The notes beneath the pieces were generated by a model. The model worked only from the letters and a program-made list of their open reading frames with translations, had not been told where the DNA came from and did no database searches. Position numbers and translations under genes: made by a program. Positions 16,130 through 23,750 of a stretch of 30,880 nt of DNA are shown here, in pieces. The stretch comes from JBBSEZ01 sp038239195 (lineage in GTDB: Bacteria > Planctomycetota > Planctomycetia > Gemmatales > Gemmataceae): contig JBBSEZ010000057.1 of NCBI GenBank assembly GCA_038239195.1, positions 1 to 30,880 on the forward strand, given 5' to 3'. How positions within the stretch are numbered: the stretch's first letter is position 1; the number at the start of each line of letters is the position of its first letter.

Positions 16130-16720
16130 ATGAACCTGCTGCTGACGCCCTCGCTGGAATTCGCAGAGGCCTTCCCCGACGTGCCCGATGGCTTCGAGAT
16201 GGTCGATGGCGAGTTGGTGGAGAAGAACGTGGGCTACGAATCCGGCATCATCGGGGCAAGATTGGTTCGCCTGCTCGGGAGCCACTGCGAGAGCCCTCTC
16301 CTCGGCTGGGTTGCGGGCGGCGAGGGATCCTTTCAGGTCTTTCCCGACCGGCCCAAGCTCATCCGCAAGCCCGACGTGTCGTTCGTCCGCCTCGCTCGCA
16401 TGCCCAGCCTGCGCTTGCCGCGAGGCCACGCTCGCCTGGCTCCCGACCTCGCCGTCGAGGTGGTCTCCCCCAACGACCTCTATTACGAGGTCGATCGGAA
16501 AGTCGCCGAGTACCGGGAAGCCGGCGTCTCCCTCATCTGGATCGTCTCCCCGCCGACGCGAACGATCCTCATCCGCCGCCTCGACGGCACGGCGAGCGAA
16601 GTCGGCCCCGACGGCGAACTGAGTGGCGAGGACGTCGTCCCCGGCTTCCGCTGCCGGGTGAGTGACGCGTTCCCGCCCGCCGAGCCGGCCGAGCCTCCTG
16701 AGCCGGCTGGGGCGCCCTGA
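16130..16720 (+). CDS. Uma2/DUF820 family PD-(D/E)XK-like nuclease, copy B
   Basis: This second copy is also 196 residues. By hand count about 145 of 196 positions match copy A (about 74%), but only about 12 of 35 match in residues 36-70. The candidate catalytic residues are kept (PDVSFV, EVVSPND, VDRKVAEYREAGV), as are the C-terminal DGELSGEDVVPGF block and the identical ribosome site. The different core against nearly identical flanks suggests gene conversion of the ends or selection for change in the core, which may be the specificity-bearing part. Its stop codon lies 3 nt from that of the convergent GH38-like gene, leaving no room for a separate terminator. Confidence 0.87.
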   Translation: MNLLLTPSLEFAEAFPDVPDGFEMVDGELVEKNVGYESGIIGARLVRLLGSHCESPLLGWVAGGEGSFQVFPDRPKLIRKPDVSFVRLARMPSLRLPRGHARLAPDLAVEVVSPNDLYYEVDRKVAEYREAGVSLIWIVSPPTRTILIRRLDGTASEVGPDGELSGEDVVPGFRCRVSDAFPPAEPAEPPEPAGAP

Positions 16721-16723
16721 CGC

Positions 16724-19708
16724 TCACGCGAACTCGACGCGCACCTGCATCAAATCGTTGGCCGGCACTTCGAGCTGGACCGCGTCCCCCTGTGTCGGCG
16801 CGTCGAGCAACACCGCGTCGCGCGCGTCCACGATCGCCGCCCGCACCGGGTCGCGAACGCAGCGCAGCTGCGCCGGCCCGCCGTGGCCGGCGCACTCCAG
16901 CAGGCGCGCCGTCACGCCGGCGCCCCCCGCGGCCGGGCGCAGGCTCGTCATCACCAGGTTGGGCGCGTCGAGGTGGAACAGCCAGCCGGCCGCCCCGACG
17001 TGCGGAGGCCCCCGGTCGGTCGGGACGACCGCCACCGGGCTCACGAGGCCCAGGGCCGTCTGCATCGGGTGCTCGCGGTCCAGCCCGATGCCCAGCTCGA
17101 AGACCTGCGCCGTCTCGCCAGGCGTCACCAGGATCACGTCGAGCATCCGCCCGCCGTGGCGCTGGTGGAACGGCAGCCCACCGGGGAAGATCACCGTGTT
17201 CTGCCGGCCCACGCGCACCTCCAGGAAGTCGGGCGTCTCCGGGCGCGTGTGGCTGGTGACCGAGGCGATGCCGTTGGAGCCGCGCAGCACCAGGGCGCGC
17301 TCGTCGCGCCAGGCGAAGCGCGCGCCGTAGTAAGCATGCCAGGGATAGCCCTCGGGAGGGGCCGTCGGGAACAGTTCGATGCGCAGGTCGAGAACCGGCC
17401 GGCCGATCCACGCGCGGAAGCGCTGGCGGAACGTCGCCAAAACCTCCTTCTGGGGCCCCAGAATTGCTCCTTCGCTCACGATCTCGCCGTAGGCCGGGCC
17501 CGTCGAGTTGGTCTGGATCGACTTGGCGACCATGGTGCTGCCGGGCTGGTAGACGAGTTGCTGGCCCATCCGGCTGACGCGCGTGCGGACGTCGCGGATG
17601 GCCCGCAGGCCCCCCGTGGCGGGATCGACCTCGGCCTCGAGCACCTCGTTGCGCACGCAGCGCTCGTCGGCGAGGCGCATCCGCCCGCTGATGGTCGGTG
17701 CGGCGGGGCCTGCGGTCTTCGGCACCCAGGCGAACCCCAGGGCGGGCACTTCCACCACGACGCGGGCGGTGCCGCCGTCGATCTGGCAGGCCTTGAGCGG
17801 GCCGGCCAGCGGCAGGGGGGCCGCCACGCCGGGCAGGTCGAGGGCGACGCGCCGCGCGAAGCTGCACGGGTTGAGCACCAGGAAGCCCGGGTTGTTCTCC
17901 TGCCCGCGCGCGATCAGCCTTTGCGCCAGCGCGGCCGCGGCGAGGTCCTGGGCTTGCAACAGTTGCTCGGGCGTTGGGTCTTGCTGGGACTCGAAGCGGT
18001 CCTCGAGCTTCCGCAGCCACTCCTCGAAAGGCTGGCCTTCCACCGCGCCCACCTGCCCGCCGAGGCTGCGCAACAGTGCCGCCAGTGCCCACGCCGCGTC
18101 GAGCCGGCGCCGGCCGCGCTGTTGCCGCGCGAAAGCGCTCACGGGGTTGGGGGCGCGGTAGCGCGAGGGCGTGCCCTGCTCTCCGCCGCCGGCGCGCTCG
18201 GTCAAGTAGTCGCCGTGGAACTCGTCGGCCGAGGCGGCCGAGGTGTAATCGCCCGTCATCACCTCGTTGAAGTAGCCCGAAAGCGTGGTCCACCGCCCCA
18301 GCACGGGCGCGAAGCGGCTCAACTCGAGCAGGTCGTCGTACCACGGCGCGGGGGCCTTGCCGCGGTGGAGGAGGGCGAGGGTGGCCGCCTGGTCCTGCAT
18401 GATCGTCTGGTGCAGGTGGTAGGCGAGGTGGAAGCCGGTCTGCACCGTGTCGGCAGGGTGGGGGGCACGCGCGAAGCTATCGACCTGCTTGCCGTCGAGC
18501 GAGGGCCAGCTCACCATCGGCGAGCGGTGGGCCGGCAACACCGCCTCGTCGAAGGCGAGCAGCAGGGCACGGCCGATGCCTACCGTTTGCAACAGGAGCG
18601 GAAGCTGAGGGTGGAAGCTGAAGCGGGCCCGGGCGAAGACCTTCACGTCCTGGCCAAGTTGCTCGCGATAGGCGTCCTGCCCCTTGAGAAGGTTCCACAA
18701 CTGCGACTCCAGCGGGAGCAGGGCGTCCTCGCGCTCCACGTAGGTTCCGCCGCAGACCTCGACGAGGTCGCCGGCCAGCAGCTCGCGCAGGGAAGCCAGG
18801 CGCTCGGGTTGCTCCTTGCCCAGTCGTTCGAGCAGGGCGCTACAAGCCACCAGGTTGCAGGGTTGTCCCTTGCTCAACGCCGGGGGCCAGGGGGCGTCGA
18901 GACGATCGGCGTCGAGGAGGGCCAGATCGACGAGGTAGATGGGGACGGCGTAGACGACCTCGCGCGCCGCCAGCAGGCGGTCGGCGGCCGACTGGAGGGA
19001 CGGACGATAGTCGTTGGGCTCGGGCCCTTCGAGGGCGGCGAGGGCGCTGGCGACGTCGTGGCCCACCTCGGCGGTGGCCAGGACGTTGTCGTGCGACATC
19101 GCCTCGAACAGCGCCTCGATCTGAAGAAAGCCGATGCCGATGCCGAGGAACGGTGCGACGCGTTCGGGGGGCAAGTCGAGCAGGCGCGCGGTGCCCTCGT
19201 CGGGGAGGGAAGAGAGGGCGGTTTTCAGGTTGGCCAGCGTCTTGGCGCGGTCGGCGGTGGCCTTGAACGCCACGGCCCCGGCGGCGCGGACGCGCTCTTC
19301 CCAGTCGTCGGGGAGCATCAGCGGCGGAACGTCGGGGACGGCGTAGACGTGTCCCGGCTGGGGCTGCTCGTGATCGTAGGGGGAGGCGAGCGCCGGCAAG
19401 TTGGCGAAGGCGGCATCCGCCGAGGGAGCGCTCTCGCCGGACGAATAGCCGTAGTCGGGGGCCATCTCCCCTTCGGGCGCCTCTTCAGGAAGCGCTTCGG
19501 AGGGCGGGCTGTCTTGATCGAACAGGTCGGAGGCGGGCGCCGGGGCGGGCTCGGCGCTGACGGCGGGCAAGGCCAGGGCCAGCGCCGCTGGGTGCCACAG
19601 GGCGGCGTAGGCGTTGAGGAAGGCGGCGACCTCGTCGTCCCCCACGTAGAGGGTGCTCTGGGTCGGGAGACGATACGGGCTGAGCAGAATCAGGTGGCGC
19701 GCGTTCAT
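16724..19708 (-). CDS. GH38-like (alpha-mannosidase family) protein, probably catalytically divergent
   Basis: This 994-residue protein has no signal peptide. Residues about 50-110 form an acidic Pro/Ala/Ser-rich linker. The middle resembles the GH38 alpha-mannosidase barrel: VCGGTYVEREDALLPLESQL, then KGQDAYREQLGQDVKVFA, then FHPQLPLLLQTVGIGRALLL. The second half has the beta-sandwich signature NEVLEAEVDPATGGLRAIRD followed by FRQRFRAWIGRPVLDLRIEL. The usual N-terminal HxHWD metal motif is not seen, and the nucleophile segment (PDTFG in active enzymes) reads ARFSF, so the aspartate seems to be lost. It may bind glycans or have another activity. The ATG at 19708 lacks a clear ribosome site. 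It is divergent from the chaperone operon and convergent with Uma2 copy B. Confidence 0.7.
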   Translation of the reverse strand: MNARHLILLSPYRLPTQSTLYVGDDEVAAFLNAYAALWHPAALALALPAVSAEPAPAPASDLFDQDSPPSEALPEEAPEGEMAPDYGYSSGESAPSADAAFANLPALASPYDHEQPQPGHVYAVPDVPPLMLPDDWEERVRAAGAVAFKATADRAKTLANLKTALSSLPDEGTARLLDLPPERVAPFLGIGIGFLQIEALFEAMSHDNVLATAEVGHDVASALAALEGPEPNDYRPSLQSAADRLLAAREVVYAVPIYLVDLALLDADRLDAPWPPALSKGQPCNLVACSALLERLGKEQPERLASLRELLAGDLVEVCGGTYVEREDALLPLESQLWNLLKGQDAYREQLGQDVKVFARARFSFHPQLPLLLQTVGIGRALLLAFDEAVLPAHRSPMVSWPSLDGKQVDSFARAPHPADTVQTGFHLAYHLHQTIMQDQAATLALLHRGKAPAPWYDDLLELSRFAPVLGRWTTLSGYFNEVMTGDYTSAASADEFHGDYLTERAGGGEQGTPSRYRAPNPVSAFARQQRGRRRLDAAWALAALLRSLGGQVGAVEGQPFEEWLRKLEDRFESQQDPTPEQLLQAQDLAAAALAQRLIARGQENNPGFLVLNPCSFARRVALDLPGVAAPLPLAGPLKACQIDGGTARVVVEVPALGFAWVPKTAGPAAPTISGRMRLADERCVRNEVLEAEVDPATGGLRAIRDVRTRVSRMGQQLVYQPGSTMVAKSIQTNSTGPAYGEIVSEGAILGPQKEVLATFRQRFRAWIGRPVLDLRIELFPTAPPEGYPWHAYYGARFAWRDERALVLRGSNGIASVTSHTRPETPDFLEVRVGRQNTVIFPGGLPFHQRHGGRMLDVILVTPGETAQVFELGIGLDREHPMQTALGLVSPVAVVPTDRGPPHVGAAGWLFHLDAPNLVMTSLRPAAGGAGVTARLLECAGHGGPAQLRCVRDPVRAAIVDARDAVLLDAPTQGDAVQLEVPANDLMQVRVEFA

Positions 19709-19805
19709 GCAGAGGATTTAGCGAAGGCGCGGGGAAAAACCAGAGGGCGGGCGGGGGCGCGAAGATCGCGCTCCACGAGCAGTGGTGCGAACAATGCGGG
19801 ACGTG

Positions 19806-19811
19806 TATAGT
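19806..19811 (+). promoter_or_regulatory. -10-like element for the chaperone operon
   Basis: TATAGT matches five of six bases of the -10 consensus within a G/C-rich spacer between the divergent GH38-like gene and the TPR-chaperone operon. No good -35 is found 16-18 bp upstream (TGGTGC at best). No CIRCE-type heat-shock repeat was seen in 19709-19869. Confidence 0.35.
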
Positions 19812-19869
19812 AAATCGAGGCCCGTCACCATCGGCGGTGACGCCCCCGTCTCGTTGAGGTGCCCCGCCG

Positions 19870-22236
19870 TTGTCCAAGAAGAACAAGCCCCATCGCTCCG
19901 CCGGTCCTTCGCTGGAGGAACTGAAGCAGCGCGCGGAGCGGGCGAAGCGCGAAGGGCGGTTTCAGCAGGCGCTCGACCTGGTCAAACAGGTCTACAAGGA
20001 ACAGCCCACGCCTGCCCACCTCGAGCTGCTCAAGGAAACGTACCTGGGCCGGGCGCGGCAGTTGCGCGATCAGAAACAGACGCGCGCCGCCGCCCCCGGC
20101 CTGGTGGCGGCGTCGCGCCTCGACGAGAACAATTTCGCCTGGCTGGAGAAGTTGGCCGGCGAGGTCATCCAGTGCGGCGAGGCGCAGCGCGCCCAGGCGT
20201 TGCTCGACAGAGTGCCCGAGGCCGCGCGCTCGGGGCAGGTGACGGTGGCGCTGGCCGACGCGGCCGTGACCTCGGAAGGGGCCAGTCGCAACGCGCTGCC
20301 TGCGGCGCTGCACGCCGACCTCGACCGCGTGCTGCTGGCGTTCCGGCAGGTGGAGCAGGGCCAGGACGAGCCGGCGCGCGAGACGTTGCAAGCCATCGGG
20401 CTGAAGTCGCCGTTCCTGGAGTGGAAGCTGCTGCTGCGCGGCTTGCAGGCGTACTATCAAAACGACGACGCCCGCGCCCTGGAGAACTGGCAGCGCCTGA
20501 GCGGGGAACGAACGCCGGCTCGCCTGGCGGCGCCTTTCCTGGCGCAAATCCACGCCCCGTACCGCGAGGCCCAGTCGCCGGCCGCGCAGACGTCGCTGCG
20601 CCAGCAGTTCGAGCGGTTGCAATCGTCGGCCCTGCTGCCGCAGTTGCGCAACCTGCGGACGCAGATGGTCAGCCAGGGATCGCTGGCCCAGGCTTTTCGG
20701 CTGATGGAGACGATGGCCCCCGCCGTGCGAGCGGAGGCGCCCCACCTGATGCCGCGCCTGGCGAGCGCCTTTTACTGGGCGATCATCGAGAGCGGGCCCG
20801 ACGACCTGTTGCGCTACCAGCGCGTCTTTGGCCCGCCGCCCCACGACCCGCACCTCTACCGGCTCCAGGCCCTCGCCTACGACCGGCACGACGACCTCAC
20901 CGGCGCGCACGAATACTGGAAGCGCTACGAGAAGGAGATCGCCGCCCACCCTGACCTCTGGCCCAGCGGGCAGGCGGAGCACGCCCGCGCCCTCATCTGG
21001 CAGCACCTCGGCGACAACGCCCTCGGCGTCCCCAGCGAGCACCAGCTCGCCAAACTGCCGAAGCAGTTGCGCGACGTGCAAGGCCTCGCCCCCAAGCTCG
21101 ATCCCGGGCCCGAGAAGTGCTACCAGCACGCCATCGAGTTGGCCCCCGACCTGCTCGAGGCCCACGCGGCGCTGGTCGATCACCTGTTCAAGGAGGGGCT
21201 GAACGCCAAGGCGGAGAAGGCCGCCCGCCAGTTGCTCGAGCGCTTCCCCGATCACATCGACACGCTGGAGCAGTTGAGCAACCACCTGCTGGCCAACCAC
21301 CCGGCCGAAGCGCTGGAGCTGGCCGAGCGCGCCCTCCAGCACAATCCGCTCGACCGGGCCCGCCGCCAGCAGACGGCCACGGCGCACGTCGCCCTGGCGC
21401 AGGCCCACGCGCTGGCGGGCCGCTTCGAGGAGGCGCGCCAGCAGTTTCGGGCAGCGCTCGCGTTCGAGGGAGACATGCCCGCGCCCCTGGTCCTGGCCCC
21501 CTGGGCGGCCTGCGAGCTGAAGGCCGGCGACGCTCCCCGCGCCGAGGAGCTCATCGTGCAGCTCCGGGCCTCGACGCGCTCCGAGGCGCTGGTAGCCTAC
21601 GCCTTGCGCGCCGAGGTCACGCTGCTCAAGCTCCCCGCGCCGATCAAGAAGCGCTTCGACGCGGAGGTCACCGCGGCGCTGAAGGCCCCGCCGACAGGGC
21701 GCGGCGCGAGCGGGCTGGCGCTGGTGCTGCTGAAGCACCACCTCGCCGGGCTGACCTACTACGGCCAGAAGACGCACGTCAAGAAAGCGCTCGCCTGGAT
21801 CGAGAAGGCGCATACCGTGCCGCTCGACGTGGTGGAGCTCCGCGCCATCTGCGAGGCCCTGTTCGAACTGAGCGAGACGCCCCGCACCATCGACCGCTTC
21901 CTGCGCCGGGGCCGCAAGGACTTCCCCACCGACCCGTTCTTCCCCTACCACGAGGCGGTCCGGGCCCTCGACACGAAGGGCAGCCGTTCGATGGGGCCCT
22001 ACCGGGCGCGCCCGCTGCTGCTCGAGGTGCAGCGCCTGTGCCGGGCGCGCCCCGGCAATGAAGAGGCGGAGTGGATGCTGGAGGACGTCGAGCGCCGCCT
22101 CGAACTGCTGGACGCGTTCAACCCGTTCGGCGGCGGGATCTTCGACACGATCCTCGATTCGTTCCGCGACGGCTTCCCCGGCGGCTTCCCGTTCGGGGCC
22201 CCCGAAGACGACGATGACGATGACGGTTGGGGCTAA
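19870..22236 (+). CDS. TPR protein, first gene of Hsp70 operon (TTG start)
   Basis: This 788-residue protein begins MSKKNKPHRSAGPSLEELKQ and is a chain of TPR-like helix pairs (for example LEAHAALVDHLFKEGLNAKA and QTATAHVALAQAHALAGRFE). It has no signal peptide or membrane segment, so it is cytoplasmic. The C-terminus ends in six consecutive aspartates and GWG, after a Gly/Phe-rich stretch. The start is TTG at 19870, supported by GAGGTG (19856-19861) 8 nt upstream; no better in-frame start fits. The J-like gene follows after 24 nt, so the protein probably works with the Hsp70 machine, perhaps as a co-chaperone or client scaffold. The function is inferred from position. Confidence 0.82.
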   Translation: MSKKNKPHRSAGPSLEELKQRAERAKREGRFQQALDLVKQVYKEQPTPAHLELLKETYLGRARQLRDQKQTRAAAPGLVAASRLDENNFAWLEKLAGEVIQCGEAQRAQALLDRVPEAARSGQVTVALADAAVTSEGASRNALPAALHADLDRVLLAFRQVEQGQDEPARETLQAIGLKSPFLEWKLLLRGLQAYYQNDDARALENWQRLSGERTPARLAAPFLAQIHAPYREAQSPAAQTSLRQQFERLQSSALLPQLRNLRTQMVSQGSLAQAFRLMETMAPAVRAEAPHLMPRLASAFYWAIIESGPDDLLRYQRVFGPPPHDPHLYRLQALAYDRHDDLTGAHEYWKRYEKEIAAHPDLWPSGQAEHARALIWQHLGDNALGVPSEHQLAKLPKQLRDVQGLAPKLDPGPEKCYQHAIELAPDLLEAHAALVDHLFKEGLNAKAEKAARQLLERFPDHIDTLEQLSNHLLANHPAEALELAERALQHNPLDRARRQQTATAHVALAQAHALAGRFEEARQQFRAALAFEGDMPAPLVLAPWAACELKAGDAPRAEELIVQLRASTRSEALVAYALRAEVTLLKLPAPIKKRFDAEVTAALKAPPTGRGASGLALVLLKHHLAGLTYYGQKTHVKKALAWIEKAHTVPLDVVELRAICEALFELSETPRTIDRFLRRGRKDFPTDPFFPYHEAVRALDTKGSRSMGPYRARPLLLEVQRLCRARPGNEEAEWMLEDVERRLELLDAFNPFGGGIFDTILDSFRDGFPGGFPFGAPEDDDDDDGWG

Positions 22237-22260
22237 CGGCCCCGCGCAGCGAGGTGAACG

Positions 22261-22554
22261 ATGAACGACCCGTACGCCGTCCTGGGCCTGGCGAGCGACG
22301 CCGAGGACGAGGCGATTCGACGGCGCTACCTGGAACTGGTGCGGCAGTATTCGCCCGAGCACCACCCGGAGCGCTTCGCCGCCGTCCGCGCGGCTTACGA
22401 GAGCTTGCGCGACCTGAACACGCGGCTGCGCCATCGGTTGTTCGAGGCGGGCAAGAAAGAGAACGTGGACGCGATCGTGGAGGAAGTGGCATGTCAGAGC
22501 CCGCGCCGCCGGGCGTCGTTGAAGGCGCTCCTGGCGATCCTGCGCAAGCCGTGA
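22261..22554 (+). CDS. J-domain-like protein with SPE replacing HPD
   Basis: This 97-residue protein has a J-domain at residues 1-55: PYAVLGLASDAEDEAIRRRY (helices I-II), then QYSPEHHPERF, then VRAAYESLRDLN (helix III). J-proteins normally stimulate Hsp70 ATPase through an invariant His-Pro-Asp loop; here the aligned tripeptide is Ser-Pro-Glu, so classical stimulation is doubtful. The remaining 40 residues are helical and charged with no zinc or client-binding domain. GAGGTGA lies just upstream of the ATG. Its last 64 nt overlap the grpE gene in another frame, suggesting translational coupling. It may be a specialised adaptor for the Hsp70 encoded next door. Confidence 0.8.
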   Translation: MNDPYAVLGLASDAEDEAIRRRYLELVRQYSPEHHPERFAAVRAAYESLRDLNTRLRHRLFEAGKKENVDAIVEEVACQSPRRRASLKALLAILRKP

Positions 22555-23711
22555 CCGATCGAGGGGAGGCCCTTCCCGCCTGCCCTCCGGGATCGGAGGC
22601 CGCGCCCCCCGTCGAGGGGACAGGCTTCCCGCCCTGGTCGGAGGACTTCGAGGCCCCTCCCGCGCCGGCTGCGGAGGTCGCCGCGCCCGCGCCCCCCGAG
22701 GCCGCGAACGTCGGGGACACAGACTTTCCGCCCGGCCCCGCGGTCTCCCCCGAGGAAGCGGAGGTTGAGGCGAGCCCCGTCGAGGCCGTGCTCGCCGACT
22801 TTCGCGCCTGGCTGGCCGACGCGATCCGGGCCGAAGCGCCGGGCGCCCCCGCAGCCCCGGCCCCGGCCCCGATCGACCTGCACGTGCTGCTGGGCCATTT
22901 CGTCGGCCTGCGCCAGGAGGTCAATCTGCAAACGCGGGCCACGCGCACGCAGCAGGAGCAGAACGAGAAAACCCTCGTGCGCCTGGACCAGGCGCTCGAA
23001 GTGCTGAGCCAGGCGCAGCTGCGGGCGCAGCAGCAGCAACAGCAGTCGAAGGAAGAGGCGCTCCGCCCCGTGCTGACGACGCTCGTCGAGTTGCACGACG
23101 CGCTGGCGCTGGCGGGGCGCGAGGTCCAGCGCGTGCGCGATGGGGTCTTGCCGCTGCTGGACGACGTCGTGGCGCCGTTCGAGGAAGAACCGCCCGAGCC
23201 CCGCGAGGCCGCGGCGCCTCCTCTTCCTGTTCCGGGCGGCGCGCCGGCTCGCCGCTCGCTCTGGGGCCGGCTGTTCGGGAGCGCCCAGCCGAGCAACGGC
23301 GCCCCGCCAGCAGAGGTGCAGGCCGCGACGGAGAGGTTGAATGCGGCGGCGGGAGCGCTGGAGTCCGCGGCGCAGCGGCTGCGCGAGGCGGGGCGCCGGC
23401 GCGAGCTGGAGGCGGGCGAGGAGCGCGCGGAGGAAGTGCAGCGGGCCTGCGACCGCGTGGGCCAGGCGCTCGCGTCGCTGGTGACGGGCTATACAATGAG
23501 CTTGCAGCGCGTCGAGCGGGCCTTGCGGCAGCACGGGCTGGAGGCGATCCCGACCCTCGGGGAGGCCTACGACCCCGAACACATGGAGGCCCTGGAGGCG
23601 GTCAGCGACAGCGATCGGCCATCGGGGGAGGTGGTGCAGGAAGTGCGTCGCGGCTACTTCTGGAACGGCCGGGTCTTCCGTTACGCCCAGGTGCGCGTCG
23701 CGCGAGGATAG
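22491..23711 (+). CDS. grpE-like: long GrpE-type nucleotide exchange factor
   Basis: This 406-residue protein is about twice the usual GrpE length. The first 110 residues are Pro/Ala/Glu-rich and probably disordered. A Gln-rich coiled coil follows (TRTQQEQNEKTLVRLDQALE, then QAQLRAQQQQQQSKEEALRP). A second helical region lies at about 280-345. The final 58 residues carry the GrpE beta-wing pattern: GLEAIPTLGEAYDPEHMEAL, then VVQEVRRGYFWNGRVFRYAQ. GrpE releases ADP from Hsp70. The ATG at 22491 lies inside the J-like gene (64-nt overlap) and has an excellent GGAGGAAG ribosome site (22479-22486), which settles the start against a longer open frame. The Hsp70 gene follows after 39 nt. Confidence 0.85.
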   Translation: MSEPAPPGVVEGAPGDPAQAVTDRGEALPACPPGSEAAPPVEGTGFPPWSEDFEAPPAPAAEVAAPAPPEAANVGDTDFPPGPAVSPEEAEVEASPVEAVLADFRAWLADAIRAEAPGAPAAPAPAPIDLHVLLGHFVGLRQEVNLQTRATRTQQEQNEKTLVRLDQALEVLSQAQLRAQQQQQQSKEEALRPVLTTLVELHDALALAGREVQRVRDGVLPLLDDVVAPFEEEPPEPREAAAPPLPVPGGAPARRSLWGRLFGSAQPSNGAPPAEVQAATERLNAAAGALESAAQRLREAGRRRELEAGEERAEEVQRACDRVGQALASLVTGYTMSLQRVERALRQHGLEAIPTLGEAYDPEHMEALEAVSDSDRPSGEVVQEVRRGYFWNGRVFRYAQVRVARG

Positions 23712-23750
23712 CGCAGCCGTGCCAATGAGACAACGAGAGGAGCGAGCATC

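Larger units (their letters stand above)
15311..16728 (+). repeat. 709-bp tandem duplication carrying two Uma2 genes
   Basis: Two units, about 15311-16019 and 16020-16728, each hold about 100 bp of leader plus a 196-codon gene. The leaders are almost identical: 3 differences in 92 bases when 15329-15420 is compared with 16038-16129. Both genes open with the same 29 residues and are the same length. Offset is exactly 709 bp throughout, so no indels have accumulated. Confidence 0.9.

Noticed and set aside
16883..19810. 975-codon plus-strand frame opposite the GH38-like gene
   Set aside because: The translation is low-complexity Gly/Arg/Val and covers the GH38-like gene codon for codon on the other strand; no family features.
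19709..19869. CIRCE or other heat-shock operator ahead of the Hsp70 operon
   Set aside because: No TTAGCACTC/GAGTGCTAA-like repeat and no other clear inverted repeat was found in this spacer.
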